This document shows positions 1-9,394 of a stretch of DNA of 64,000 nucleotides, one piece after another. The stretch spans positions 347,680-411,679 of the forward strand of contig NZ_KI519421.1 of assembly GCF_000482465.1 (NCBI RefSeq), read 5' to 3'. Made by a program: the position numbers and the translations under genes. Below the pieces are notes generated by a model. That model made no database searches, was not told the DNA's origin, and worked only from the letters and a program-made list of their open reading frames with translations. Every line of letters begins with the position of its first letter. Position 1 is the first letter of the stretch. This DNA is from Runella limosa DSM 17973 (lineage in GTDB: Bacteria; Bacteroidota; Bacteroidia; Cytophagales; Spirosomataceae).

Positions 1-39
1 ATTTGGGTCACTAACGGCAACGCGTCTCTGACGCAACTA

Positions 40-1161
40 CTAAAAATTCCCTCCCACGGCCAGCTGAAACCCTTTGGTATCTTCCCCAAAAGCCTTGACA
101 ATTACGCCCGCTGTAAGGCCATTATTGAACCGATACAGCAATCCATACTTTTCATAAGTAGCTGGCCGATAACCTCTTCTTCCAAAAATCACCGTTCCTG
201 GGCGCAAAAAATTCCACCCAAAGTGCGCCGTAAACGAAACGCGGCCCTGCCAAAGCTCGTAGCCCACTAGCCAAGTCGCTTGTTGCGTTGTTCCTTTGTA
301 GTTCTGTCGCATCATTTGTTCTCTCATGTAGCCATCGTCAATGATTTCGATACCCGTCGAAAGAGCGTGCGATTGCGTAAAACGGTAGCCCGCATAGGCA
401 TTTACCCCCACCATCGCCCTGGGAGTTTCGGGGTATTGGTCATCGGCGGCATACACCCGAACGGAAGTAAGGAGCAGTGCCCGCCCAAACCACCGTTTAT
501 CCAAACTCGCTGGCCGCCACCACCTCGACTCAGGCAAACGTGCCGTCGGTGGGCCATAGGCAATCCCCGCCACAATACTCGGAATATTAATCCCTTGGTT
601 CGGGTTACGGATTCCAGCGTTGGAAATATGGCGGTAATCAAGCGCCAACATTCCCACCAGTTCCAGTCGTTCCGAAATACGTTTGCGTCCATACACCCCA
701 ATCCCCGTCATCCCGTTGATGTGGGAACTAAAATTACGGTTAGGGTTGCGAACAGGATGATACAACCGATTGACGTACGACAACCCCATCGTAAAGCGCA
801 CCGAGAGATTATAATCGGGGCGATGCAGTAAGAGGGGTTCAAAATAAAAACCCGTGCCAAAGGTTTCTCCCAATCCGTAGGGATTTCGAAAATTATAATA
901 GTTGGCGTACCAGCCCGAACGGTGAAAACAATTGCACAATTGCCACGCCTTTTCGGTGGTTTTGAGGCTTCCGATTGTAATCTCCCCCCCAATGGGTGCC
1001 CGCTCCGAGGCAGGGATTATTTTTTCAGGACGAACAAAACCCACGTGGGCCGTGGCCGTGACTTCAAGTTCTTCTAATTTATCGCGAAGCTGGGCCTGGG
1101 CGACAATTCCTTCAAAGAGTAAACAAAAACTAATAATGAGGTGAGTAGAGTAATTTTTCAT
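40..1161 (-). CDS. PagL-like acyloxyacyl hydrolase (lipid A 3-O-deacylase family)
   Basis: The 373-residue product has a signal peptide (about residues 1-23, ending AQA) and is rich in alternating beta-strand segments, as expected of an outer-membrane barrel. The motif HISNAG-IRNPNQGIN at 178-192 matches the PagL active-site stretch, where His and Ser of a His-Ser-Glu triad lie two apart (here H178, S180). PagL removes the 3-linked acyl chain of lipid A in the outer membrane. The position expected for the triad Glu (12 after the Ser) is Asn192, so enzymatic activity is uncertain. It is transcribed away from the Wzi-like gene. Family assignment is good; activity is inferred. Confidence 0.75.
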   Translation of the reverse strand: MKNYSTHLIISFCLLFEGIVAQAQLRDKLEELEVTATAHVGFVRPEKIIPASERAPIGGEITIGSLKTTEKAWQLCNCFHRSGWYANYYNFRNPYGLGETFGTGFYFEPLLLHRPDYNLSVRFTMGLSYVNRLYHPVRNPNRNFSSHINGMTGIGVYGRKRISERLELVGMLALDYRHISNAGIRNPNQGINIPSIVAGIAYGPPTARLPESRWWRPASLDKRWFGRALLLTSVRVYAADDQYPETPRAMVGVNAYAGYRFTQSHALSTGIEIIDDGYMREQMMRQNYKGTTQQATWLVGYELWQGRVSFTAHFGWNFLRPGTVIFGRRGYRPATYEKYGLLYRFNNGLTAGVIVKAFGEDTKGFQLAVGGNF

Positions 1162-1370
1162 TTATACGACAACAGTAAAAAGTGTTTCATTGTACAGTAT
1201 TTTTCTTTGATTTATACAATAATTATTCATTCAATTTTTTCAAAAAACTGGCGATTAATAGGCAAATATTTTTTTACAATAAATTGATTTGCAGCAAATT
1301 AAAAACAAGTATGTTTGTGGATAAAAATTTTAAATGGAGTGAATAAAAATTTGTTTTATACTATTTTAAC

Positions 1371-1415
1371 CTCTTTAACCTCACCCCCTGCCCCTCTCCT
1401 TTCTGGAGAGGGGAG
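1371..1415 (+). repeat. Dispersed C-rich/G-rich hairpin repeat, copy 1
   Basis: Inside the 300-bp gap between the PagL-like and Wzi-like genes lies a hairpin: CCCCTCTCC (1391-1399), a 5-nt loop, GGAGAGGGG (1405-1413), preceded by CCTCACCCCCTG. A related sequence occurs in the opposite orientation at 22391-22445. A second small hairpin, CCCCGC-TGAT-GCGGGG, is at 1429-1444 just before the next gene. The remainder of the gap (1162-1370) is AT-rich and shows nothing else I recognise. Confidence 0.6.
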
Positions 1416-1462
1416 TATTGTTTTTTTACCCCGCTGATGCGGGGGGCTAAACCAGCTTTACT

Positions 1463-2938
1463 ATGCGATTATTACTTTATACCTCTTTATTGCTTTCTCT
1501 CAGTACACTGTGCGTAGCGCAAGAAGACACGACTCGTTTGTTTGTAGAAGCGGGGGGCGTGGCAGCAACTTCCCAACGAACTCCTTTTTGGCTGAGGGCC
1601 AACCAATTTGGGACGGTTCCGCTTGAAAACCCTTTTGTGTTTGTGAAAGCGGGTGGACAGACGCTTATCGGTAAAAATCCCCGCAAACCACAACTCCACC
1701 TGCAAACCGAAATAGTAGCCAACGCAGGCCGTACTTCTTTGGTGGTGCTTCCCGTGGCGGCAGCTACGTTTCGTTACCGCCGTTTTGAAGCGTACGTGGG
1801 CCGACGGAAGGAGTTTTTTGGCCTCGGCGATACCTTGCTGACCTCGGGCTCGTACGCTTGGTCGGGCAATGCCCTGCCGCTGCCTAAAGTCCAAGTGGGC
1901 ACGCGGGGTTTTGTGCCATTAGGCTTTACCAAAGGGCTGTTTGCGGTACACGCGATGATGGCGCACGGCTGGTTTATCAATGCCGATTCCGTTAAAAACT
2001 CATTTTTACACCAAAAAGCCGTTTATATACGCTTTGGCAAACCCACTTGGAAAGTACATTTTTACGGTGGAGTACATCACCTAGCTCAGTGGGGCGGGCA
2101 GTGGCGAAATCCTGTGAAGGGAAGCAACCAAACATTAGAAAATGGAAAATTACCAAGTAGCTTTTCAGATTTCCTGTCAGTTTTCAGAGCTGCCGAACCC
2201 ACTAATCCAGATGCAGTAAGTATCATGGATGCACTTAACCGCACTGGCAACCATTTAGGCTCTATTGATTTTGCGATTACTTATACTTCGCCCAAAGCTA
2301 AGTGGTCTTTGTATCACCAACACGCGTATGAGGATAAATCTGGCGTATTTTTTGTCAATTTCCCAGATGGGCTTACAGGAATTAGCTGGCACTCCATAAA
2401 ACAATCTAAACGTTCAATTCACATTACACGGGTCACTGCTGAATTTCTGAGTACAATGAACCAGAGCGGGTTTACGATTCAAATTAATAAAAGGAGATTT
2501 GATGGGGCTGATGATTATTTTGTCAACTATCAATACACCGAAGGTTGGTCGTATAAACAACGTATTATTGGAACTCCTTTTGTTACATTAAGGGCCGACG
2601 CGCGTCCAGAGTGGCAAAATGTAAAAGGAGGGACATATCAAAAGGCAGAAATTAGTAACAATAGAGTGCAAGCGTTACATCTAAGTATTTACGGTAAGAT
2701 ACACGCTACGACTTCTTTTGGTTTAAAAATTTCACCTAGTTGGAATCATGGCCGCCCTATCTTTACCGATTATATTTTTCCTATCACTCAACTTTCGACC
2801 GCATTAGAGATTAACCATTTATTTGTAAAATCCAAGGGTCTATCCCTACATACATTACTTGCTTCTGATATGGGCAAATGGTTACCCAATAACTTTGGAT
2901 TTCTAATAAGCCTCAAAAAACAAGGAATAGGATTTTAA
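1463..2938 (+). CDS. Wzi-like capsule assembly outer-membrane protein
   Basis: The 491-residue product has a cleavable signal peptide (about 1-19, ending CVAQ). It then carries the [12 protein letters not shown] stretch and repeated beta-strand pattern seen in Bacteroidota proteins annotated as the capsule assembly Wzi family. Wzi is an outer-membrane barrel that helps anchor exported polysaccharide at the cell surface. The location next to a polysaccharide locus fits. Its stop overlaps the convergent rfbA stop by 4 bp (2935-2938), so the two transcription units meet without any spacer and no terminator is visible between them. Confidence 0.75.
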   Translation: MRLLLYTSLLLSLSTLCVAQEDTTRLFVEAGGVAATSQRTPFWLRANQFGTVPLENPFVFVKAGGQTLIGKNPRKPQLHLQTEIVANAGRTSLVVLPVAAATFRYRRFEAYVGRRKEFFGLGDTLLTSGSYAWSGNALPLPKVQVGTRGFVPLGFTKGLFAVHAMMAHGWFINADSVKNSFLHQKAVYIRFGKPTWKVHFYGGVHHLAQWGGQWRNPVKGSNQTLENGKLPSSFSDFLSVFRAAEPTNPDAVSIMDALNRTGNHLGSIDFAITYTSPKAKWSLYHQHAYEDKSGVFFVNFPDGLTGISWHSIKQSKRSIHITRVTAEFLSTMNQSGFTIQINKRRFDGADDYFVNYQYTEGWSYKQRIIGTPFVTLRADARPEWQNVKGGTYQKAEISNNRVQALHLSIYGKIHATTSFGLKISPSWNHGRPIFTDYIFPITQLSTALEINHLFVKSKGLSLHTLLASDMGKWLPNNFGFLISLKKQGIGF

Positions 2939-3792
2939 AGTAGGTTTAACAGGTAATTACCGTAGCCACTTTTTACCAAAGGTTGGGCAATTTCTTTCAA
3001 CTGTTCTGCTGAAATGTACCCCATACGATAAGCCACTTCCTCAATACAGCCAATTTTTAAGCCTTGCCTTTCTTCGATTACTTGGACAAATTGGCCTGCC
3101 TGCATTAATGATAAAAAAGTACCAGTATCTAGCCAAGCAGTGCCTCTATTCAACACCCCGACTTTAAGTTTGCCTCTACGTAAATATTCTTTATTTACAT
3201 CAGTAATTTCATATTCTCCTCTTTCTGATGGTTGAATGTTTTTGGCAATCTGAACTACTTCATTATCATAAAAGTAGAGGCCAGGTACTGCATAATTTGA
3301 CTTTGGCGAAGTAGGTTTCTCCTCAATTGAAAGAACGTTTCCATAAACATCAAACTCAACTACACCATAGCGCTCAGGGTCTTGAACCTGATACGCATAT
3401 ACAACCCCGCCATCGGGGTCATTGTTTGCTTGTAAAAGTTTACTCAAGCCACTACCATGAAAAATATTATCCCCCAAAACCAATGCAACCTTGTCTTTTC
3501 CAATAAATTTTTCGCCAATAACAAACGCTTGTGCTAACCCATTGGGTTCAGGTTGTTCTGCATAATCAAATCGACAACCTACCCTTGAGCCATCCCCTAG
3601 CAATTTTTTAAAATGAGGCAAATCATTTGGTGTTGAAATAATTAGTATATCATGAATACCTGCTAACATCAAAATAGAAAGTGGATAATAAATCATGGGT
3701 TTGTCATAGACAGGCATTAATTGTTTACTAACTGCTAGAGTAAGTGGATGTAAACGGGTGCCTGAGCCGCCTGCTAAAATGATTCCTTTCAT
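2935..3792 (-). CDS. rfbA: Glucose-1-phosphate thymidylyltransferase
   Basis: The 285-residue protein makes dTDP-glucose from dTTP and glucose-1-phosphate, the entry step of dTDP-rhamnose and related sugars. The nucleotide-binding signature [11 protein letters not shown] is at residues 8-18, followed by [18 protein letters not shown] and the metal-binding LGDNIF (Asp108). Length is normal for RmlA. It is the last gene of the leftward polysaccharide series, after a damaged rfbC. No rfbB or rfbD is present in this window, so a complete dTDP-rhamnose pathway would need genes elsewhere. Confidence 0.95.
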   Translation of the reverse strand: MKGIILAGGSGTRLHPLTLAVSKQLMPVYDKPMIYYPLSILMLAGIHDILIISTPNDLPHFKKLLGDGSRVGCRFDYAEQPEPNGLAQAFVIGEKFIGKDKVALVLGDNIFHGSGLSKLLQANNDPDGGVVYAYQVQDPERYGVVEFDVYGNVLSIEEKPTSPKSNYAVPGLYFYDNEVVQIAKNIQPSERGEYEITDVNKEYLRRGKLKVGVLNRGTAWLDTGTFLSLMQAGQFVQVIEERQGLKIGCIEEVAYRMGYISAEQLKEIAQPLVKSGYGNYLLNLL

Positions 3793-3815
3793 ACTTATAG
3801 TAATTCTCTATGATT

Positions 3816-4375
3816 TTAGGCAGATACGCCTACTAACTCAGTCTGATTCATAATCTTATTGAATGTTGGCAATGACAAGTCCTTCGCAGAAATAATTGGG
3901 TTTGAAATAGGCCATTTAATGTTCAATGTATGGTCATTCCAGACAATACCGCTCTCACTTGGCTTATGATAAGTTTGAGTACATTTGTAACTAAATACAC
4001 TATCCTCAAGAGCTAAAAATCCGTGCGCAAATCCAGGTGGAATATAAACCATCGTATTGGAAAGTCCATCAAGCTCAAAAAACTCATATTGCCCGAAAGT
4101 AGAAGAACTTGGGCGAATATCAACAGCAATATCCAATACCCTACCATAAATAACCCTTACTAACTTCCCTTGGGCGTGTGCCCCAGTTTGAAAATGTAAC
4201 CCACGCAATACCCCTTTAGTTGAGAAGGACTGATTATCTTGAACAAATTGGGTAGGTAGCCCATTATTGCGCCACACATTTTCATTGAATGTCTCAAAAA
4301 AACACCACGCTCATCTTGGTAAAGAATTGGCGTTATTACGAACACATCATTTAAAGTAGTTCCAGTAACTTTCAT
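3816..4375 (-). pseudogene. rfbC: dTDP-4-dehydrorhamnose 3,5-epimerase, frameshifted
   Basis: Two overlapping frames together make one RmlC. The N-terminal part (start 4375) reads MKVTGTTLNDVFVITPILYQ then DERGVF. The C-terminal part, in another frame and ending at 3816, continues from WRNNGLPTQFVQDNQSF through the active-site LRGLHFQ. The break is at a run of seven A on the plus strand (4296-4302); one more A would restore DERGVFFETFNENVWRNNG. It is therefore either a true one-base deletion, a slippage-prone tract, or an assembly/base-call error. The start overlaps the upstream glycosyltransferase stop (ATGA, 4372-4375), suggesting translational coupling. Confidence 0.85.
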
Positions 4376-5508
4376 AAATCAATGGCCAAATTTGGTTTAG
4401 CAACTCTTGAAGACGAAGTTTTCAAAATAGAATTAAAATGATGGAGATACTGAGCAATGATGGTGTCCCATGAATAATATTCCTTTATTTTATCACAATT
4501 TGATGCTAAGTATTCAGAATAATCTACTTTTTGTTTTGTATTTATAACATCTCTAATATCATAAGAAGTAGAAAAATAAAAAGCATCTTCACCGAGTATA
4601 GAAGAATTAAAGATATTATTATGAGCGCAAATTAATGTGTGAGAAGCCATCGCTTCAAGAAGAGAGGGGTTGGTACCACCCACTGAATGACCATGAAAAT
4701 ACAAATTAGAATAGAAACGTAAGTTATTTAGAATATTTATATCATATATCCCCCCTAAAAAATGAATATTTTTATTATTTCTAAATTTATTTTTTAAATA
4801 CGTACCAAAATTAGATTCATGCTTGCCAATTACTAAAAAAGGTCGTTGGGTGTCTGCATTTTTTACACCTTCTAAAATCATCTCAATATTATTCTCTGGT
4901 TCGAGGCGAGCAATTAGCATATCATATCCGAAAGTTTCAAGATTGTATTTAGATAAAATCGAAATATTAGTATCTTCAAAAACAAATGCACCATAAGGTA
5001 TATACGTAGAATCTATCTTGTATTTTTTTTTTAGATACTCTTTAATACCAATAGAATCCGAGATTAAATAATCACTAAACTTGATACCCAAATATTCCGC
5101 AAACTGTAGAAATTTTTGAACTGGTTTTGAATACTTACTGCGGCTCCACTCTAAACCATCCATATTGGTAGTGACAATGCTTGTTTTTCTTGGCAAAAGC
5201 CATCCCCAAATGGTACTGCTTGTATAACCTAATTGTAGAATGATATCATAATCTTGGGTTCTAGTATGACGAATACAGTTAAAATCATAGATAAATTGCC
5301 CAATCGTACCGAATTTATCCTCAGGGTCGTAACAATGAACAATTCTAACCTTGTGCCATTCAGATTGTTGATAGGGATGAGAATGAGAATTATAAACTGT
5401 TACCAAGTGACCTCTATTTACCAGCCCCTCAGATAAATACTCGGCAAATTGTTCAAACCCACCGTAACAGTTAGGTATACCTCTGGTGCCTAAGATAGCT
5501 ATTTTCAT
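4372..5508 (-). CDS. GT4-type glycosyltransferase with N-terminal DUF1972 domain
   Basis: The 378-residue cytosolic or peripheral glycosyltransferase begins MKIAILGTRGIPNCYGGFEQ, the hallmark of DUF1972 proteins, many annotated as rhamnosyltransferases. The C-terminal half has the GT-B donor-site region, including GGTNPSLLEAMASH near residue 270. It probably adds one sugar to the lipid-linked repeat unit; donor and acceptor cannot be read from sequence. It overlaps rfbC by 4 bp, and the gene before it ends about 150 bp upstream across an AT-rich spacer (5509-5654) with no recognisable feature. The dTDP-sugar genes next to it make a rhamnose donor plausible (inference). Confidence 0.85.
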   Translation of the reverse strand: MKIAILGTRGIPNCYGGFEQFAEYLSEGLVNRGHLVTVYNSHSHPYQQSEWHKVRIVHCYDPEDKFGTIGQFIYDFNCIRHTRTQDYDIILQLGYTSSTIWGWLLPRKTSIVTTNMDGLEWSRSKYSKPVQKFLQFAEYLGIKFSDYLISDSIGIKEYLKKKYKIDSTYIPYGAFVFEDTNISILSKYNLETFGYDMLIARLEPENNIEMILEGVKNADTQRPFLVIGKHESNFGTYLKNKFRNNKNIHFLGGIYDINILNNLRFYSNLYFHGHSVGGTNPSLLEAMASHTLICAHNNIFNSSILGEDAFYFSTSYDIRDVINTKQKVDYSEYLASNCDKIKEYYSWDTIIAQYLHHFNSILKTSSSRVAKPNLAIDL

Positions 5509-5654
5509 ATATAAGAAATTATCTATAACTGAACCTTATTATTAAGAGTAGCAAAAACGAAAAATAATAAGTAACTCTAAGTAGTTAGAATTAGAAATTA
5601 ATGCATAGTAATAAAAGAATAAACTAAAGAAAAAAATTATTATATTCTTATAAT

Positions 5655-6764
5655 CTAACCCTTTAAAGGTATTAGTGAAATTAGGCTATTAGCCGCAGAA
5701 TCCCAAGAGTAATTTTCTTTAATTTCTAATGAAATATCGTTCAATTTATCCTTGTCAGGCGTAGAATTAAGTGCTTTTATTAAAATATCTGTGATTTCTT
5801 TCTGGTCGTTAGGATTAAAAAAAGTATTTTTAAAAAAACGAAAATCACCCATAGCCGTTGTATTAGAACAATAGGTTGGAATTTTTATTGCACCTGCCTC
5901 TAATGGAGGTATCCCAAAACCTTCTGCTTTTGAAGGGTAAAAGAACAATCTAGCAGCTTGGTACAAAATTATCAAATCATTATTTGGAATATGATTTAAT
6001 AATTTTGTACACCCTTTTAAATTATCGGGCAATGAGTCTAAAGTGTCTTCAAAATCTTTTGAATTAATGCTTTTATGACCAACAAAAACAATAGAAATTG
6101 ATTTGTCTATTTCACAAATATCGGGGAGAACCTTTAATAATGATGCATGATTCTTTCTTGGCTCAATCCTGCTAACATATAAAATGTAATTTTTTATACC
6201 ATATTTTTCATAAATATATTTTTGAGAAATAAACTTATCATATTCTTTAAAATATAACTCATTAACTCCGTTAGGGACAACAAAAATATTTTTACTTGAT
6301 ATTTTAAAATGATGTTCAATTCTTTGCTTAGAATACTCTGAAACTGTAGTTAATATATCTGCCCTAACTGAGGAAATATAAAAAAGAATCTTTTTAGATA
6401 GTTTATAGAATAGAGAGAACTCTTTAGGAAAATCCAAAAATAAAATATCATGAATTGTTATAATTGTTTTGCAATTTTTAATTAAAGGAGAAACGTATTG
6501 AAAATGAGCATAATCAATTTTATACTTTTTCAATAATATTGGTATTTCTATTCCAAGTCTATAAAATTTTGACTTTGATTTATATTTTATGAAATAAACA
6601 TTTGATTCTAAAGGGAAATTTGCTCTGAGATTTTCAATATCAAAAGCAGCAAAATAAAACTCTATATCGTTTCTTTTAACTAATATATTATAAATTTCCT
6701 TAATATATGTTCTTGTACCTTGATATTCATTATCAAACACATGAGCATCGATAAATATTTTCAT
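5655..6764 (-). CDS. GT4-family glycosyltransferase
   Basis: The 369-residue protein has the usual GT4 layout: an N-terminal acceptor half (MKIFIDAHVFDNEYQGTRTY onward, with ITIHDILFLDFP in the middle) and a C-terminal donor half. The donor half has VSRIEPRKNHASLL and PSKAEGFGIPPLEAGA, the EX7E-type nucleotide-sugar motif. The organisation resembles mannosyltransferase-like members of the family, but specificity is not readable. It is very AT-rich, like the neighbouring wzy-like and capsule genes, which is typical of horizontally exchanged polysaccharide genes. An ISL3 remnant lies immediately upstream. Confidence 0.88.
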   Translation of the reverse strand: MKIFIDAHVFDNEYQGTRTYIKEIYNILVKRNDIEFYFAAFDIENLRANFPLESNVYFIKYKSKSKFYRLGIEIPILLKKYKIDYAHFQYVSPLIKNCKTIITIHDILFLDFPKEFSLFYKLSKKILFYISSVRADILTTVSEYSKQRIEHHFKISSKNIFVVPNGVNELYFKEYDKFISQKYIYEKYGIKNYILYVSRIEPRKNHASLLKVLPDICEIDKSISIVFVGHKSINSKDFEDTLDSLPDNLKGCTKLLNHIPNNDLIILYQAARLFFYPSKAEGFGIPPLEAGAIKIPTYCSNTTAMGDFRFFKNTFFNPNDQKEITDILIKALNSTPDKDKLNDISLEIKENYSWDSAANSLISLIPLKG

Positions 6765-6850
6765 GAAAATTTGTTATATGGATATTAAATAGATGTAAAC
6801 TAAAATCACAAATTCAATTTGTACGAAACAAAAGGTATTAAATTTTGATT

Positions 6851-7985
6851 TTATATGACTGGTCTGGGACTATGAAAGTTTGCTAATGTGAGGCTACCAA
6901 AACAAAGGCGTATCATGGCAGTAAAGTTCTTTTTGTATTTGTAACCTCTGGCTGTTCTTTTGATGAGCTGTACCTTGTTATTAATTCCTTCCAAAGCCCG
7001 TTGGCAAGTTTAGTGTTAAAGTAATTGATAATGCCGTCAAAAAGAGCATAAATGCTTTTAGCTATTTTTTCACCGTTGAGGCTTTCTTTGGAGAAATCAC
7101 TCCAAAAGCATAAAAAAGCAGCAGTAGATTCAGTGTCAGGTTAGTGCCAAAGTTTGGGAAGTAAGTAACGATGCCATTACCAAAGCTTTTGGCTTCTAAC
7201 TAATCAATAGTATCATTGAGATGTTTGATCATATGAAATTTATCAAAGGTGATGTCAGCATTAATTAAATAATCCTTAACTGCTTTGATAAAAGCAGGTG
7301 ACATATTAATACTAATTTGTTTGACCTCTTGGGGATTAGACAATTTTTGAACAAACTGTTTTACGGCTTCAGAGCCCCTACCTTCCTCAATATCAATTAT
7401 TTGAGTGGTATTCATATCCACAAACAACGTGATATATTGCAGCGGCGCACCCTTCCTGACCTTTATGAGTAGATGTTTTATCAATACCCACTTGGGTTGG
7501 AGTTTGTAGAATAGGTTGTTCGACGTTGGTATAAGCATTAAAAATGTCCCAAAGTCGTTGTCGATATTCCCCCACTATAGTCAACCATACTACTGACTTG
7601 ATGACTTAATTTAATGAGTGCCAAGACATATTGTTCAAAGACTAGTCGAGCCGCCGCGCGGCTAAAACCAGAATCCTCACGAGACCAAGGAACCTCTAAG
7701 ATGAAGCTTTTTTGGGTGTCTTTGTCAAAATAAGACGATACTTTACAGCGTAGATAGGAAGGGGTATTGAAAAAAATTTAGATGCCGCCATTCTCGCTCA
7801 TAGTAGCTTTGTATCCAAAGATTTGCTATTGGGCTAATAGGTTTTATCTATTTATATCTTGATGACTACTATTTGCTTTTGGTTAGTATCTAAAAAACTT
7901 TCAACGCTTATTACTTGATAGGGAAAATCAGCCCTAAGAGGTTTCTGAATAAGTCCGATATTTCCATTGCCTTTTTGGTGGCAAA
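6851..7985 (-). mobile_element. Decayed ISL3-family insertion sequence
   Basis: Pieces of one ISL3 transposase can be read on the minus strand in several frames. An N-terminal part around 7740-7960 includes YEREWRHL and PSYLRCKVSSYF. A part around 7580-7730 reads VPWSREDSGFSRAAARLVFE. A part around 7400-7584 reads VGEYRQRLWDIF then QVGIDKTSTHKGQE. A part at 7200-7440 reads YITLFVDMNTTQIIDIEEG and FDKFHMIKHLND. The C-terminus at 6851-7000 reads GINNKVQLIKRTARGY. Frame breaks near 7585 and 7445, and a stop near 7200, inactivate it. I could not define terminal inverted repeats or a target duplication, so the ends are approximate. Confidence 0.85.
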
Positions 7986-8270
7986 GATAACTTTAACAGG
8001 TTACTCCCAGAAATTTCCTATAAAACTAAAATGTCTAAAAATATATTATTTCAATAAGTAAAAATTACGGTTATTTTTATAAATAATTTAGTTGAAATTA
8101 CCTAAGCATGAACCAAATGACAAACTTTTTTTGTAGGACAATTAATCTATATTTTTTATAATTATTTTTTTAATTTAATAGTTATTTTTTCAATAATATA
8201 TTTATTTAGTTATAAAATAGCAACGTATCATTTGCAATCAGGCAAATTAAATGCGAATTAGCAATTTACG
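7986..8270. other. AT-rich intergenic stretch, no gene recognised
   Basis: This 285-bp stretch lies between the ISL3 remnant and the wzy-like gene and is dominated by runs of A and T. No reading frame of useful length, hairpin or promoter pattern stands out. Confidence 0.5.
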
Positions 8271-9371
8271 TCATGATAAAATGCGCCCTGATTGATATAT
8301 CAATGAAATTAAGTAAATAGATAATATCGTTGTCGAATACATCGCATATTCAAAGATTCCAAGTATGATAAAAGACAGTACAACAAATAGCGCATCAAAG
8401 TTTTTTTTCTTAATTTGAATACCAGTTTCCTTTATAAGAAAGAAAACAATCAACATAGTACTTACAGTACCCAACCCTCCCAGTAAATTTATGTATAAAC
8501 TATCCATCTTTATATCAACACCACCGAATAAAGCAGTTTCGTAATTGCCAAAAATAATCTTTAAACTATTCTTTATGTCCATAACTCTTATGAAAAGATT
8601 GTGGTCATCACGTTCTAAATTCCCATTATTTAAAAGAAAATCCAGTATATTTTCGTAAAATATTGCTATAAAAAAGGTTACAAAAGATAATAAGTACGGA
8701 ATAATACGATAAATATTAATTTTAAATGGTTTATATCTATAAATATCCCAAAATATCGAGATAATACCCAAATATAATATTGTTCTTGTCCATGTGTATT
8801 GGTAAAAGATAATAATAAAAACTAAAGTAATGTACTTTAACTTTTTATTATTCAAAATAAGATATCCAGTAAATGAGTAAAATAAAAAAAACATAAAATA
8901 GTTTGGGTGTATCAAGCAAAAACTATTAGAGTAAATACCCATATAATCAGTACCTTTATAGGTAGGCAGAAAATCAATGTACGAACAAAGTGAAATAAAA
9001 GCGCAAAAATACAGATAAAAATGGCTAGATTTTCTTATTATTTCCGTTTGACAATGAGGCAAATTATAAAAACAAAGAGCCAAAAAATAAAGTGTAAAAA
9101 AATCAATTGATACTTTATTAAAAAATAGCACAAGGCTGATGAATACTGGGACAATCAAAACAAAAAAATTAACTGCAATTTTAGGTTTAGATAAAATAAG
9201 CACGAAAATTGAACCTAACACTAAACATACTCTTAGGTAATATATAATTAATTTAATATTGCTATCTTCTGACAATATAATTAAGAGAGAGAGAGGGAAT
9301 AATCCCAAATTTATTAGCAATAAGTATTTTAATAATCGATGGAATGGATGTTTACTCCTATTATTATACAC
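8271..9371 (-). CDS. Wzy-like O-antigen/capsule polymerase
   Basis: The 366-residue protein is almost entirely hydrophobic, with roughly ten to twelve predicted membrane segments separated by short loops and one larger loop around residues 235-280 (ENILDFLLNNGNLERDDHNL and following). This is the layout of Wzy polymerases, which join lipid-linked repeat units at the periplasmic face of the inner membrane. Wzy sequences are poorly conserved, so the call rests on topology and on the flippase and glycosyltransferases nearby. An O-antigen ligase-like protein cannot be excluded. It is strongly AT-rich. Confidence 0.6.
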   Translation of the reverse strand: MYNNRSKHPFHRLLKYLLLINLGLFPLSLLIILSEDSNIKLIIYYLRVCLVLGSIFVLILSKPKIAVNFFVLIVPVFISLVLFFNKVSIDFFTLYFLALCFYNLPHCQTEIIRKSSHFYLYFCAFISLCSYIDFLPTYKGTDYMGIYSNSFCLIHPNYFMFFLFYSFTGYLILNNKKLKYITLVFIIIFYQYTWTRTILYLGIISIFWDIYRYKPFKINIYRIIPYLLSFVTFFIAIFYENILDFLLNNGNLERDDHNLFIRVMDIKNSLKIIFGNYETALFGGVDIKMDSLYINLLGGLGTVSTMLIVFFLIKETGIQIKKKNFDALFVVLSFIILGIFEYAMYSTTILSIYLISLIYQSGRILS

Positions 9372-9394
9372 TACAGAATATTAGTTTTGAAGGT

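Noticed and set aside
280-831. 183-codon plus-strand open frame
   Set aside because: Antisense shadow of the PagL-like gene with His/Arg/Pro-rich low-quality composition.
7200-7584. Short genes in the ISL3 remnant
   Set aside because: The two frames are pieces of one transposase separated by a frame break, not independent genes.
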